From assembly GCF_029846715.1 (NCBI RefSeq), contig NZ_JARVWW010000001.1:310001-374000 (forward strand): a stretch of 64,000 nt of DNA, given 5' to 3'. The position numbers and the translations under genes were made by a program. Positions 17,762-28,031 of this stretch are shown here, in pieces. The stretch comes from Bradyrhizobium nivariense (GTDB taxonomy: Bacteria > Pseudomonadota > Alphaproteobacteria > Rhizobiales > Xanthobacteraceae). Position 1 is the first letter of the stretch. Each line of letters starts with the position of its first letter. The notes below the pieces were generated by a model that saw only the letters and a program-made list of their open reading frames with translations, did not search any database and was not told where the DNA came from.

Positions 17762-18568
17762 CTACCCTCCGCCGTCGCGACCGAGCAGGAAATCGACCAT
17801 GATGCTCTGGTGCTGCTCGTACATGTCCGTGCCGGTTCCCGTCACGCAGCCGAGCTTTCGGGCCGCTGCGATGAAGGACGAGACTTCAGGCTTGGTGATC
17901 ACGCAGCCGCAATAGGCCGACGGCGCAAGCCGCATGACATCGACCGGCAGCGGGTCGCCGTCCGTCATCCCCGCCGGTGTCGCATTGGCGACGAAGTCGA
18001 AGCCCGTGGGATCCACGGTGCCGACCCGCACAGGGGTCTTGCCGAGTCCGTTGAGCCGGCCGATCAACGCGTCGCGGCGCACAGTCGCGCTGTCATGAAT
18101 GGCGAGATCGCTCACGCCGGCCTCGACCAGCGCCAGCGCCATCGCCGATCCCGCGCCGCCGGCGCCGACGAGGAGTGCCCGCATCCCCTTCGGATCGATC
18201 CCCTGCGCCCGCGCCGCACCGACGAAGCCCAGACCGTCCACCATGTCGCCATGCCACGAACCGTCGGCGCGCCGGCGCATCAGGTTTACGGTACGCAGGA
18301 AATGCGCGCGCTCGGTCGCGCTCGCGCAGGCCTGGTAGCAAGCGAACTTGTGCGGGATGGTCACGACGATGCCGTCGAGATTCTGCAGACGCGTCGCGAG
18401 CGACAGGAAGTCCGGCAGGTCGGCAACCGAGACCTGGACCGGCACGAGAATGCCGTCGTGACCGCAGGCGGCGAAGGCGCTGCTCACGCCTGCCGGCGAG
18501 CGCACCTGCGCAATGGGATCGCCGACGATGACGTAGAGCCGCGTCGCGCCAGACGGTGCCGGGATCAT
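17762..18568 (-). CDS. Shikimate dehydrogenase (AroE)-like protein
   Basis: A 268-residue two-domain protein. The substrate domain starts [18 protein letters not shown] (the family's SxS motif appears only as RSPAG), has VVTIPHKF with the catalytic Lys, and is followed by a Rossmann domain with [13 protein letters not shown]. It is shorter than, and diverges from, housekeeping AroE. Its start overlaps the stop of a Baeyer-Villiger monooxygenase gene (ATGA). It is therefore more likely a catabolic shikimate/quinate-type or other dehydrogenase than the biosynthetic enzyme. Confidence 0.82.
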   Translation of the reverse strand: MIPAPSGATRLYVIVGDPIAQVRSPAGVSSAFAACGHDGILVPVQVSVADLPDFLSLATRLQNLDGIVVTIPHKFACYQACASATERAHFLRTVNLMRRRADGSWHGDMVDGLGFVGAARAQGIDPKGMRALLVGAGGAGSAMALALVEAGVSDLAIHDSATVRRDALIGRLNGLGKTPVRVGTVDPTGFDFVANATPAGMTDGDPLPVDVMRLAPSAYCGCVITKPEVSSFIAAARKLGCVTGTGTDMYEQHQSIMVDFLLGRDGGG

Positions 18569-20433
18569 GCCGTTCGAGCCGGAACCGCGGAGCCGTCCGC
18601 CTCTCCAGCAATTCCCTGGCTCAATTCCAACCCTGCCAAATTGCCCTCCTTACGCCACTTGTCGAGCAGCCGCAGGAATGCCACCGGCCCGCGCCAATAC
18701 TGGCTGTTTCTCGCGGCGATCGGATCGAACACGCCTTCATTGTTGTGGTAGCCGGGCGTGCATTCGGCCAGATAAGTCTGGCGGCCGAGCGCGGCTTTGA
18801 CGACCTCCTCGACCCAGGCGCTCTCGGCGTCGAGCGTCGGCTCCAGCGTCCGGGCAATGCGCTTCCGCGCCTCGCCGATCACATAGGCGATGTGCTGCGA
18901 CTGCTCGTCGATGATGTGCGGGAAGTTTGCGCCCTGGCCGGCCTGCACCGTGACGATCTGGAAGCAATTTGGGAAGCCGCGGCTGTAGAAGCCGTGCAGC
19001 GTCTTGACGCCGTCGCGCCAGCGGGCGGACAGGCTGATGCCGTCACGGCCGTAGACCTCAAAGCCCATGCGGCGCGCGTAATCGGTGCCGACCTCGAAGC
19101 CGCTGGCATAGATCAGGCAGTCAAGCTCATAGGCCTTGCCGTCGACCACGACGGCATTTTCGGTGACGCACGCGACGCCCTGCCCCCTGGTATCGACCAG
19201 ATGCACGTTGGGGCGATTGAAGGTGTCGAGATATTCGTCGTGGAAGCACGGCCGCTTGCAGAACGCCTTGTACCAGGGTTTTAGCGCCGAAGCAGTCGCC
19301 TCGTCCTTAACGATCGCATCGACGCGCGCACGGATCTCTTCCATCTTGCGATAGTCGGCCTGCTCAATGACCTTGAGCGCCTCCTCGATCGAGGTCACCG
19401 GCTGCGGCTGGCGGCGCGGCGCCAGCAGGATCTCGCCGAGCAGGCCGGTCCAGCCGTCCTGCACCAGATCCTGTTCGAACGGCTCGCCGGAGATCACCGC
19501 GGTGAAATTGTCCATGCGCTCGCGCTGCCAGCCGGGCTTGAGGCCCTGCGCCCAGCCCTGATCCGTCGGGCGGTCGTCGCGCACGCCGATCGCCGAGGGC
19601 GTACGCTGGAAGACGTAGAGCTCTTCTGCGGAGCGGCCGAGATGCGGCACGCATTGCACGGCGGTGGCGCCGGTGCCGATGATGCCGACGCGCTTGTCGG
19701 CAAGACCGGTGAGACCACCTTCGGCCGTGCCGCCGGTGTAAGCGTAATCCCAGCGGCTGGTGTGGAAGCTGTGGCCCTTGAAAGTATCGATGCCGGGAAT
19801 GCCCGGCAGCTTCGGCCGGCTGAGCGGGCCGCCAGCAAGGATGACGAAGCGCGCGCGGATGCAGTCACCGCGATCGGTCTCGACCAGCCAGCGTGCCTCA
19901 TTCTCTTGCCATGTCATCCGCGAGATGACGGTCTGAAACAGCGCGCGATCGTAGAGACTGAAGTGACGACCGATGCGGCGCGAGTGCTCGTAGATCTCGG
20001 GTGCTCGCGCATATTTGCGTACCGGCATGTAGCCGGTCTCTTCCAGCAGCGGCAGGTAGATGTAGCTCTCGGTATCGCAGGCCGCACCAGGGTAACGATT
20101 CCAGTACCAGGTGCCGCCGAAATCGGCGGCCTTTTCCACGATCCGGAAATTGTCGACGCCGGCATCGCGCAGACGCGCGCCACACAGAAGGCCGCCGAAG
20201 CCGCCGCCGACGATGAGCACCTCGGTCTCTTCGCTGACAGCCTCGCGCGCAAATCCGGGATTGGCCCAGGGATCGTCGAGATAGCGCCCGAACTCGCCGG
20301 TCACCTCGACATATTGCGCCTTGCCCTCGGTGCGCAGGCGACGATCGCGCTCGTCGCGATAGCGCGCACGGAGTGCGGCAATGTCGATTGTAGAATCGCC
20401 GGCTGCACCGGTCTTGTGTCTTTGCGCTGACAT
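18565..20433 (-). CDS. Flavin-containing Baeyer-Villiger monooxygenase
   Basis: A 622-residue class B monooxygenase. It has the N-terminal FAD Rossmann motif ([17 protein letters not shown]), the Baeyer-Villiger fingerprint [12 protein letters not shown] near residue 220, and a second NADPH Rossmann motif ([18 protein letters not shown]). Such enzymes insert oxygen next to a ketone to give an ester or lactone. The roughly 70-residue N-terminal extension matches the longer cyclohexanone/phenylacetone-type enzymes. GGAGG lies 6 nt before the ATG. It is divergent from an acyl-CoA synthetase/dehydrogenase operon, which suggests ketone or terpenoid/alicyclic degradation. The substrate is not determinable. 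Confidence 0.9.
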   Translation of the reverse strand: MSAQRHKTGAAGDSTIDIAALRARYRDERDRRLRTEGKAQYVEVTGEFGRYLDDPWANPGFAREAVSEETEVLIVGGGFGGLLCGARLRDAGVDNFRIVEKAADFGGTWYWNRYPGAACDTESYIYLPLLEETGYMPVRKYARAPEIYEHSRRIGRHFSLYDRALFQTVISRMTWQENEARWLVETDRGDCIRARFVILAGGPLSRPKLPGIPGIDTFKGHSFHTSRWDYAYTGGTAEGGLTGLADKRVGIIGTGATAVQCVPHLGRSAEELYVFQRTPSAIGVRDDRPTDQGWAQGLKPGWQRERMDNFTAVISGEPFEQDLVQDGWTGLLGEILLAPRRQPQPVTSIEEALKVIEQADYRKMEEIRARVDAIVKDEATASALKPWYKAFCKRPCFHDEYLDTFNRPNVHLVDTRGQGVACVTENAVVVDGKAYELDCLIYASGFEVGTDYARRMGFEVYGRDGISLSARWRDGVKTLHGFYSRGFPNCFQIVTVQAGQGANFPHIIDEQSQHIAYVIGEARKRIARTLEPTLDAESAWVEEVVKAALGRQTYLAECTPGYHNNEGVFDPIAARNSQYWRGPVAFLRLLDKWRKEGNLAGLELSQGIAGEADGSAVPARTA

Positions 20434-20610
20434 CCGTTTCCTCCCCGGCGGACACTGCTTCGCCGGCAGCTCGCATCACTTAGCCCTGAAAAAGTGACGC
20501 ATGCAATCACGTCCATCGCTTTTTGCGTGAACGTCGCGTGGCGTTCCGCTAACCTCAAGCGCACATCACGAGCGTACGCCATGCAACGACATGGCGGTCC
20601 GGAGGAAACG

Positions 20611-22236
20611 ATGCAGGGATTGATGATGGACATGCCGCTCCTGATCAGCGGCCTGATCCAGTACGCCGCGGACTATCACGGCGAAGCGGAGATCGTTGCG
20701 CGCGAGATCGAGGGCGACATCCATCGCTACACTTATGCGGACGCCCATCCGCGCATCAAGCGCATGGCGCTGGCCTTGAAGCGGCTCGGCATGAAGGCCG
20801 GCGATCGCGTCGGCACGCTGGCCTGGAATACCCACCGCCATTTCGAGATGTTCTACGCCGCGCCGGGCATGGGCTATGTGCTGCACACCATTAACCCGCG
20901 GCTGTTTCCCGAGCAGCTCGTCTACATCGTCAACCACGCCGAGGACCGGCTGCTGTTCATCGACCGCGCCACGCTGCCGATCGTGGAGGCGATCGCGCCG
21001 CAGCTCAAATCGATCGAAGCCTATATCGTGATGTCCTCGCGCGAGCGGATGCCGGAGACGAAGCTTGCCAACGTCCATTGCTACGAGGAGCTTCTGGACA
21101 GGGAGAACGATGCCGGCTTCGCCTGGCCGGAGTTCGACGAGAAGTCCGCCTCCACGATCTGCTACACCTCCGGCACCACGGGCAATCCCAAGGGCGTGAT
21201 CTATTCGCACCGCGCCGCGATCCTGCAGACCATGACCTGCTCCAGTTTCGATTTTCTGCCGGGTCATGTCGAAGGCGTGCGCGAGGTGATGATGCCGATG
21301 GCGCCGCTGTTCCACGGCAACGGCTGGAACATGCCGTTCACCGCGCCCTATACCGGCTCGAAGCTGGTGCTGCCCGGCCGCAATTACGAGCCTGACAAGC
21401 TCTATGAACTGCTCGAAGGCGAGAAGGTGACGCTGTCGGCGGGCGTGCCGAGCTTCTGGCTGATCCTGCTCGACTGGCTCGGACGCACCGGCAACAGATT
21501 CTCGACACTTCGCGCATCGCTGTCGTCGGGCTCGGCGCCGCCGCGGGCGATGGTCGAGAAGCTCAAGCGCGAGTATGACATCGACTACGTCCAGGCCTGG
21601 GGCATGACCGAAGCCTTGGGCTGCTCGATGCCGGGCTTGCGGCCGGGCTCCGAGCATCTCGGCGACAAGGAGAAATTCGACCGGCGCCAGGTGTCCGGCC
21701 GCGCCTGTTTCGGCACGAGTTTGCGCATCGTCGACGACGGCGGCAGCGAGCTGCCGCGCGACGGCAAGAGCGTCGGCCATCTGCGCGCGCGGGGACCGTG
21801 GGTTGCCTCCGGCTATATGAAGCTCGACGAAGCCCTCGACCGCGACGGCTGGCTGATCACCGGCGACATGGCCGTGATCGATCCACAGGGCCACGTCACG
21901 CTGACCGACCGCTCCAAGGACGTGATCAAGTCCGGCGGCGAGTGGATCTCATCGATCCAGCTCGAGGACGTCGCCTTGTCTCACCCCGATGTGCTTCAGG
22001 CCGCGGTGGTCGCTATCAACCATGAGAAGTGGCAGGAGCGGCCCCTGCTCCTCGTCGTCCGCAAGAAGGGCGCGACCGTCGACGGCAAGACGCTGCTCGA
22101 CCACATGCGTCCGAAGATCGCGAGCTGGTGGATGCCCGACGCCGTCGAATTTCTGGACGAATTCCCGATGACCGGCACCGGCAAGGTGCTCAAATCGGCG
22201 CTACGCGAGAAGTTCAGAGAGTATCGCGTCGCCTGA
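20611..22236 (+). CDS. Long/medium-chain acyl-CoA synthetase (AMP-binding)
   Basis: A 541-residue ANL-family ligase with the P-loop-like motif [11 protein letters not shown], the A5 motif WGMTEALG and the hinge/A8 region [16 protein letters not shown], ending with the catalytic Lys in [12 protein letters not shown]. It activates a carboxylic acid as acyl-AMP and then acyl-CoA. I place the start at the ATG at 20611, preceded by GGAGG at 5 nt, although the frame is open to 20494. It is followed 51 bp later by an acyl-CoA dehydrogenase gene, giving activation and first oxidation in one operon. Confidence 0.93.
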   Translation: MQGLMMDMPLLISGLIQYAADYHGEAEIVAREIEGDIHRYTYADAHPRIKRMALALKRLGMKAGDRVGTLAWNTHRHFEMFYAAPGMGYVLHTINPRLFPEQLVYIVNHAEDRLLFIDRATLPIVEAIAPQLKSIEAYIVMSSRERMPETKLANVHCYEELLDRENDAGFAWPEFDEKSASTICYTSGTTGNPKGVIYSHRAAILQTMTCSSFDFLPGHVEGVREVMMPMAPLFHGNGWNMPFTAPYTGSKLVLPGRNYEPDKLYELLEGEKVTLSAGVPSFWLILLDWLGRTGNRFSTLRASLSSGSAPPRAMVEKLKREYDIDYVQAWGMTEALGCSMPGLRPGSEHLGDKEKFDRRQVSGRACFGTSLRIVDDGGSELPRDGKSVGHLRARGPWVASGYMKLDEALDRDGWLITGDMAVIDPQGHVTLTDRSKDVIKSGGEWISSIQLEDVALSHPDVLQAAVVAINHEKWQERPLLLVVRKKGATVDGKTLLDHMRPKIASWWMPDAVEFLDEFPMTGTGKVLKSALREKFREYRVA

Positions 22237-22287
22237 GCCGACCGCCCGATCGCGCACCGACCTGTCCATCGATCAAGGAGACGAAAG

Positions 22288-23499
22288 ATGCTCTACCCGA
22301 TGTCGTCCAAAGTCGTCGAGCTCAAGCGCAAGCTCGAAAGCTTCATGGACCGGCTCATCTATCCGAACGAGGAACGCTTCTATCGCGAGGCGGAGGAGCT
22401 CGGGCCCTGGAAGGTCTATCCGGTCGTCGAAGAGTTGAAGCCGCTGGCGCGCGCCGAAGGCCTCTGGAACCTGTTCCTGCCGGAATCCAGCCACGGTGCG
22501 GGCCTGACCAATCTCGAATATGCCCCGCTCTGCGAGGTCATGGGCCGCTCGCATCTCGCGCCCGAAGTGTTCAACTGTTCGGCGCCCGACGCCGGCAACA
22601 TGGAGGTGCTGGAGCGCTATGGCACGGAGAAGGACAAGGAGCGCTGGCTGAAGCCGCTGCTCGCAGGCGAAATCCGCTCCTGCTTCGCCATGACCGAGCC
22701 TGCCGTCGCCTCATCCGATGCGACCAACATCGAAAGCTCGATCGTCCGCGACGGCGACCATTACGTCATCAACGGCCGCAAATGGTACACGACCAACGCG
22801 ACCGACCCGCGCTGCAAGATCTGCATCTTCATGGGCAAGACCGATCCCGACAATGCGGACCGCCACAAGCAGCAATCCATGGTCCTGGTGCCGATGGACA
22901 CATCGGGCGTCGAGGTCAAGCGTGCCCTGCCCGTGTTCGGCTTCTACGGCGTGCCCGACCGCGCCTCCGAGGTCGTCTTCACCGATGTGCGCGTGCCCAA
23001 GGAGAACATGCTGCTGGGCGAAGGCCGCGGCTTCGAGATCGCGCAGGGACGCCTCGGCCCCGGCCGCATCCACCATTGCATGCGACTGATCGGGCTCTCC
23101 GAACGCACGCTGGAAAAGATGTGCAGCCGGGTGCGCAGCCGCGTCGCCTTCGGCAAGCCTGTCTCGGAGCAGACGGTGACGCAGGAGCGCATCGCCGAGG
23201 CACGTATCATGATCGAGCAGGCCCGGCTGCTGACGCTCAACGCCGCCTACGCGATGGACATTGTCGGCAACAAGGTGGCAAAAGCCGAGATCGCGATGAT
23301 CAAGGTCGCCGTGCCCAACATGGCCTGCCAGATCATCGACTGGGCGATCCAGGCGCACGGCGGCGGCGGCACGTCGAACGATTTCGGATTGACGCAGGCC
23401 TATGCGACCGCGCGTTTGCTGCGCCTCGCCGACGGACCCGACGAGGTGCACAGAAATCAGATCGCGCGGTTCGAGCTGAAGAAATATTCGAACGCGTAG
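22288..23499 (+). CDS. Acyl-CoA dehydrogenase family protein
   Basis: A 403-residue flavoprotein of the ACAD family. It contains [20 protein letters not shown] (FAD/substrate loop) and the C-terminal [20 protein letters not shown] with [19 protein letters not shown]. It probably introduces a double bond into the acyl-CoA made by the preceding ligase. AGGAGA lies 6 nt before the ATG. The catalytic base in some long-chain ACADs sits near the C-terminal glycine-rich helix; I cannot assign it with certainty here, so a specific chain length is not claimed. Confidence 0.92.
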   Translation: MLYPMSSKVVELKRKLESFMDRLIYPNEERFYREAEELGPWKVYPVVEELKPLARAEGLWNLFLPESSHGAGLTNLEYAPLCEVMGRSHLAPEVFNCSAPDAGNMEVLERYGTEKDKERWLKPLLAGEIRSCFAMTEPAVASSDATNIESSIVRDGDHYVINGRKWYTTNATDPRCKICIFMGKTDPDNADRHKQQSMVLVPMDTSGVEVKRALPVFGFYGVPDRASEVVFTDVRVPKENMLLGEGRGFEIAQGRLGPGRIHHCMRLIGLSERTLEKMCSRVRSRVAFGKPVSEQTVTQERIAEARIMIEQARLLTLNAAYAMDIVGNKVAKAEIAMIKVAVPNMACQIIDWAIQAHGGGGTSNDFGLTQAYATARLLRLADGPDEVHRNQIARFELKKYSNA

Positions 23500-23519
23500 A
23501 ACGCTGCACTGGCCGAAAG

Positions 23520-23658
23520 CACCGTGTGCTCTTCCCTTCTGGGAGAAGGTGGCGCGAAACGCCGGATGAGGGGTCTCCGTCCGCAGAGACGGAACCCTCA
23601 CCCGAGTGAGCTTGTGTCAACCGGCGGAGCTGCCCTCTCCCGCAAGGGGAGAGGGCAC
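23520..23658. repeat. Palindromic intergenic repeat with strong hairpin
   Basis: The region between two convergent genes holds a composite repeat. Its right end is a perfect 10-bp hairpin, GCCCTCTCCC (23632-23641) / GGGAGAGGGC (23647-23656). The left end contains TCTGGGAGAAGGTGGCGCGA and GGATGAGGGGTCTCC, a type I associate with repeated elements in Bradyrhizobium. It probably also acts as a bidirectional transcription terminator. Confidence 0.65.
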
Positions 23659-23679
23659 AGCAACGCCCAGCGCTCTCGC

Positions 23680-24588
23680 TCAGTTCACCACGTACACATC
23701 AGGATCGAAGCTGGAGCTCGGCTTCTTGAAGGCATTGTGCAAGGCCGGCGACATCGGGACGTTGTAGTTGAGGCCGCTCGGCGGCGTCGGCGATTCCAGC
23801 CACCTCTTGTAGAGCACCTCGATCTCCGGGCTTGCGTACAGCTCTGCAGTGGCGCGGTCGACGAGCGCCTTGAACGGCGCGTCCTCCCGCCGCAGCATGA
23901 TTCCGTAAGGCTCCGGCTTCGAGAACGTCTCCTCGCTGATCATGAAGAGCTGCGGCTCCTTCGAGCGCGCGATCGCGACAGCGAGCTGCACGTCGTCGAG
24001 CGCGTAGGCCTGCGCGCGGTCGGTTTCCAGCAACAGGAAGGCCTCGGCCTGGTCCTTGGCCGGCATCACATTGATGCCGAGATTGCGCTCGGTGTTGACC
24101 TTGGCGAGTTGCGTCAGGTTGACCGAGCCGGCCACCGCCGTCACCGCCTTACCCTTGAGATCGTCGATGGTGTTGATCTTTGCGGCTTTCTTGGCCGCAA
24201 ATCGCGTCGCGCTGAGGAAGTGCGTGTTGGTGAAGGCGACCTGCTTCTGGCGATCGGCGTTGTTGGTGGTCGCCGAGCAATGCAGATCGAGCGTCCCGTT
24301 GACCATCAGCGGAATCCGGTTCGACGACGTCACGGCGAGAGTGTCGACGGCGATGTCGGGCATGCCGAGCTGCTTCTTCACGGCATCCACGATCCTGAGA
24401 CAGATATCCATGGCGAAGCCGACCGGCTTCTGGTTGCCGTCGAGATAGCTGAATGGGACCGAGGCCTCCTGATAGCCCAGCGTGATCTTCTTCGTCTCCT
24501 TCACCTTCTGAAGCGTACCCGACAGGTCTTCGGCCGAGGCGGCTGTCGCAAGGCATGTGAGGGCCAGGAGAACGGTGGGTAAACGCAT
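23680..24588 (-). CDS. Amino-acid ABC transporter substrate-binding protein (GltI-like), orphan
   Basis: A 302-residue family 3 solute-binding protein: signal peptide MRLPTVLLALTCLATAASA, then LGYQEASVPFSYLDGNQKPV and GFAMDICLRIVDAVKKQLG, the classic N-terminal lobe. The Arg of the ligand carboxylate site is expected in SSNRIPLMVNGTLD. It resembles glutamate/aspartate binding proteins. No permease or ATPase gene is adjacent, so it must use a transporter encoded elsewhere or act as a sensor input. Confidence 0.87.
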   Translation of the reverse strand: MRLPTVLLALTCLATAASAEDLSGTLQKVKETKKITLGYQEASVPFSYLDGNQKPVGFAMDICLRIVDAVKKQLGMPDIAVDTLAVTSSNRIPLMVNGTLDLHCSATTNNADRQKQVAFTNTHFLSATRFAAKKAAKINTIDDLKGKAVTAVAGSVNLTQLAKVNTERNLGINVMPAKDQAEAFLLLETDRAQAYALDDVQLAVAIARSKEPQLFMISEETFSKPEPYGIMLRREDAPFKALVDRATAELYASPEIEVLYKRWLESPTPPSGLNYNVPMSPALHNAFKKPSSSFDPDVYVVN

Positions 24589-24765
24589 CGGGGGCTCCTA
24601 AAGAGGCTTGCGCCTCCATGCCGGGCGCTGCAATCGCACCGTTGATAGCGCAGGCGCGTGGCAGCCGCCAGACGAGCCTGCGTCTATCAGCTATCGCGGC
24701 TTGCGATATGATGACCGGTAGTTTGTCACCGTGGACGCGGCCCGGCCCAAGTGCCGAGATCGCTG

Positions 24766-25185
24766 TTACGCGTCGACGCCGCGCTGGACCAGGATGCGCT
24801 CGGCGCTGTCGTTCCAGACGTCCATCTTGGTGATCTTGCCATTCCGCACCACGAAGCGGTCGACGTAGCGGTTGCCCTCGAACGGGGTCCCATCCTTCCA
24901 TTCGCCGTAGAGCGTGCCGACGCTATAGACCACGGTTTCGCCGTCGCCGGGGCAGACGTCGAACCGGTCCATCTTCTTCTTGACCCAGCGGTAGCGCTTG
25001 GCGTTGAAGGCGGTCGGGCCGCGCGGATGATCGAACTCGCGCCCGCCGGTAAAGGTGATCACTGTGCCCGGCGCCATATAGGCCGCGGCAGCGTCCGGAT
25101 CGGGGATCATCGATGCGGTGAGATAGGCTTCCACGGTCCCGGCATCAGACAACGGACCGGCTTCGGCTCTTGCGGCAGCGGACAT
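24766..25185 (-). CDS. NTF2-like / SnoaL-like family protein
   Basis: A 139-residue protein with the cone-shaped NTF2 fold pattern: an N-terminal helix (VEAYLTASMIPDPDAAAAYM), then strands TVITFTGG..., WKDGTPFEGNRYVDRFVVRN and a last KITKMDVWNDSAERIL. The family includes isomerases, dehydratases and binding proteins; no catalytic residue set can be named here. It is divergent from the amidohydrolase gene, and the 143-bp gap probably carries both promoters. Confidence 0.75.
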   Translation of the reverse strand: MSAAARAEAGPLSDAGTVEAYLTASMIPDPDAAAAYMAPGTVITFTGGREFDHPRGPTAFNAKRYRWVKKKMDRFDVCPGDGETVVYSVGTLYGEWKDGTPFEGNRYVDRFVVRNGKITKMDVWNDSAERILVQRGVDA

Positions 25186-25328
25186 GGCTCACTCTCCCGG
25201 GCTTGCGGAATACTAACGCCGCTCCTGGGGAATACGTGCATATATTTTGAACATTTCCCTCGCTACACTGCCGACAATCTGGAGCCGCCGATCCCGGCCG
25301 ATTGCTCTAAATTCCTTCCGCAAGAGCC

Positions 25329-26570
25329 ATGACCACGCCATCCGCCTTTGACCTCATCTTTCGCAATGCCGTGTTGCGCGATGCCGCCGACCCAATGGAT
25401 ATCGGCGTAACGCGCGGCCGGATCACCGCCATCGAACCGACACTCGCCTGCGAGGCCGTCGAAGTCGATGTCGGCGGGCGCCTCGCCCTGCCCGGCTTCG
25501 TCGACAGCCACATCCATCTCGACAAGGCCTGCCTGCTCGGCCGCTGCGGGCATGATCACGGCAGCGTCTCCGAAGCGATCCGCGCCGTCGCCGGGATGAA
25601 GAAGGATTTCACGGTCGAGGACGTCTACGCACGCGGCGCCCGGGTGCTCGAACGTGCCATCGTGCACGGCACGACGCGCATGCGAACCCACGTCGAGATC
25701 GATCCTCGCATCGGCTTGCGCGGCTTCGAGGCGGTGAAGGCGCTGAAGCGCGACTATGCCTGGGCGATCGACCTGTCGCTCTGCGTCTTTCCGCAAGAAG
25801 GCCTCACCAACGATCCCGGCAGCGAGGAGCTGCTGATCCAGGCGCTCCGCGACGGCGGCAAGGTGATCGGTGGCTGCCCCTACACGGACACCGACCCGAA
25901 CGTCCATCTCACCCGCATCTTCGACCTCGCACACGAATTCGACGTGGACGTCGATCTCCATCTCGATTTCGATCTCGATCCCTCCTGGTGGCACCTCGAC
26001 GAGGTCTGCCGGCAGACCGAGCGACGCAATTACGGGGGGCGCGTGGCAATCGGCCATGCGACGAAACTCTCGGCACTGCCACCGGAGCGGCTGAAGTCCG
26101 CCACCGCGCAGCTGGCGCAAGCCGGCGTTGCCGTCACCGTGTTGCCGGCAACCGATCTCTATCTGATGGGGCGCGAGGTGACCCACAACGCGCCACGCGG
26201 GCTGGCGCTCGCCCACAAGCTCGCCCGCGAAGGCGTGGTGTGCTCGGTCGCGACCAACAATGTGCTCAATCCCTTCACGCCGTTCGGCGATGCCTCACTG
26301 CTGCGAATGGCGAATTTCTACGCCAATGTCGCGCATGCCTCGGTCAACGACTTCGATATCTGCCTTGATCTCGTGACCGAGCTGCCGGCGCGGCTGATGA
26401 ACCTCGGGGATTACGGCATCAAGGTCGGAAACCCCGCCGATCTCGTCGTGCTCGATACGCAAGACAGCCGCTTCGCCATCGCCGAGCTGCCGGATATCGT
26501 GATGGGCTTCAAGAGCGGCCGGCAGACTTTTGCGCGGCAACGGCCCACTCTATTCAGCCCAAGTTCCTGA
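25329..26570 (+). CDS. Amidohydrolase family protein, cytosine deaminase (CodA)-like
   Basis: A 413-residue metal-dependent hydrolase with the metal-binding motif VDSHIHLDKACLLGRCG, a second His in DLHLDFDLD-type text (Cys/His varied), GHATKLSALPPERL, and the final metal Asp region VATNNVLNPFTPFGDASLL. The N- and C-terminal strands form the small beta-sandwich domain (LALPGFVDSH; VGNPADLVVLD). This is the CodA/N-isopropylammelide amidohydrolase branch, acting on cyclic C-N bonds. The physiological substrate is unknown. Confidence 0.85.
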   Translation: MTTPSAFDLIFRNAVLRDAADPMDIGVTRGRITAIEPTLACEAVEVDVGGRLALPGFVDSHIHLDKACLLGRCGHDHGSVSEAIRAVAGMKKDFTVEDVYARGARVLERAIVHGTTRMRTHVEIDPRIGLRGFEAVKALKRDYAWAIDLSLCVFPQEGLTNDPGSEELLIQALRDGGKVIGGCPYTDTDPNVHLTRIFDLAHEFDVDVDLHLDFDLDPSWWHLDEVCRQTERRNYGGRVAIGHATKLSALPPERLKSATAQLAQAGVAVTVLPATDLYLMGREVTHNAPRGLALAHKLAREGVVCSVATNNVLNPFTPFGDASLLRMANFYANVAHASVNDFDICLDLVTELPARLMNLGDYGIKVGNPADLVVLDTQDSRFAIAELPDIVMGFKSGRQTFARQRPTLFSPSS

Positions 26571-26783
26571 TCCGCTCTCAATGCATATCTGCCTTGAAGC
26601 ACGGCCGATTGCGGCGGAGCTTCCGTTCGATGTTACCGCCAATCGTTCCAAAATTCCGAATCCGGTAGAATCCCGGATAGTAGATTCTCGCTGATTCCCG
26701 ATAGCTGCGCGCATTGCAAGTCCCGCGGTGCCGGTCATAGTAGGACCCGCACTGATGTCTGCATTCAACGGGGAAGCATTGAC

Positions 26784-27095
26784 ATGTTCAGCGCATTCAG
26801 CGGCATCGACTACCATTCCATTCGAGCGAGAACGCCCAGCGAGGCCGCCGTGAAGCGGCTCGACGGCATCGGGCATGTCCTGTCGAACCTCGATCTGGCG
26901 GGCGTCCAGACACGGGATGACCTGACCCGCAAGCTCCTGACGCTCGATACCGCCGACAAGTGCATTCGGTCGATCCGCGCAGAATTCCGTACCGAAGCCG
27001 CGAGCGATCGGCTGGCCCGCAAGGCCGAAAACCTGATGGCGCTGATCGAACGCGCCCGCGACGAGCTCACTGGCTGTCGCGCGGCAAAGTCCTGA
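26784..27095 (+). CDS. Hypothetical protein, helical
   Basis: A 103-residue, mostly alpha-helical, charged protein (VKRLDGIGHVLSNLDLAGVQ; LARKAENLMALIERARDELT), predicted cytoplasmic. GGGGAAG lies upstream of the ATG. It is convergent with the oxidoreductase gene, leaving 12 bp between the stops. I do not recognise a family. The 213 bp before it show no other gene. Confidence 0.6.
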   Translation: MFSAFSGIDYHSIRARTPSEAAVKRLDGIGHVLSNLDLAGVQTRDDLTRKLLTLDTADKCIRSIRAEFRTEAASDRLARKAENLMALIERARDELTGCRAAKS

Positions 27096-27107
27096 GAAGG
27101 AGCCGCT

Positions 27108-28031
27108 TTATTTCTCGCGATTGATCTTCGCCAGGATTCGATCCGCCTCGGTGCGCCAGTCAGCGCTGCGGGCGAACTCCTTGGTGCCTCTGGCGCCGAA
27201 CAGCCCTTCATCGGCGAGATCGGCCACCCAGGCCTGACGCTCGGCGGTGCCCTGCGCCGACCACGGCGTCAGCCCGGCCTCGCGCACGGTCTCGGCGACC
27301 TCGCGCACTTCCTCGGCACGGCGGCGACCATGCTCGATCACGCGCTGGAAGAAGTAAGCACCCTGCTTCTCCCAATTGATCGTGGGAAAGGTTTCCGCCA
27401 GTGAAGCCAGCACCGCATCCTCGACGCCATAGGCGCGCGCGGTGGTGAAGCTTTCGATCACCATGGCCTCCAGGCCCTTGATCATGATGCTGCGGCACAT
27501 CTTCACCGCCGATGAAACACCGAGCTTGTCGCTGGCAACCCTGGCCGCAAAACCGATCGCGTTCAAAAGCGGCTCCAGCTCCTTGGCGCCGCGACCGCCG
27601 AGCAGCAGCGGCACCTTGATGCGATAAGGCGGCACCGAGGTCATCACGGCACCTTCGACATAGCGTCCCGCAGCGCCGTCGATCAGCGCCGCGGCGCGCT
27701 GCTTGGCGCCGGGAGACGCCGAATTGAAATCCAGGAACCAGGTGCCCTGATTGATCGCGGCCGCGCAGGCTTCCGCCACCGGCACGGCCTGGCTCGCGGT
27801 GACCGCCGAGATGATGAAATCGCATTTCGCCGACAGCTCGGCATGAGAAGCTGTGAACCCGACACCGAATCTTTCCGCATGCTCCTTCAGCGAAGCGCTC
27901 TGGTCGCCCCCGAGCTTGATATCAAAGGCTGAGACCTTGATGTCCTGCTGGCGCAAATCCTCGGCCAGGATCCTGCCGACCTCGCCGTAACCGACCAGTC
28001 CGATCTGCCATCGCTTGGGATCACCAGCCAT
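27108..28031 (-). CDS. NAD(P)-dependent oxidoreductase, 6-phosphogluconate dehydrogenase-like with DUF1932
   Basis: A 307-residue beta-hydroxyacid-dehydrogenase-type protein. It has a Rossmann N terminus (IGLVGYGEVGRILAEDL), the substrate segment FLDFNSASPGAKQRAA and a helical C-terminal half (VSSAVKMCRSIMIKGLEAM with the expected catalytic Lys). It is the last gene of the seven-gene aromatic-acid operon; its ATG overlaps the preceding TGA (TGATG). It is not of the GFO/IDH/MocA type expected for LigC, so it may catalyse a different reduction or oxidation in the same route. Confidence 0.82.
   Translation of the reverse strand: MAGDPKRWQIGLVGYGEVGRILAEDLRQQDIKVSAFDIKLGGDQSASLKEHAERFGVGFTASHAELSAKCDFIISAVTASQAVPVAEACAAAINQGTWFLDFNSASPGAKQRAAALIDGAAGRYVEGAVMTSVPPYRIKVPLLLGGRGAKELEPLLNAIGFAARVASDKLGVSSAVKMCRSIMIKGLEAMVIESFTTARAYGVEDAVLASLAETFPTINWEKQGAYFFQRVIEHGRRRAEEVREVAETVREAGLTPWSAQGTAERQAWVADLADEGLFGARGTKEFARSADWRTEADRILAKINREK

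Noticed and set aside
17762..18568. Housekeeping aroE
   Set aside because: Overlap with a Baeyer-Villiger monooxygenase gene and diverged motifs argue for a catabolic paralogue; I kept only an AroE-like call.
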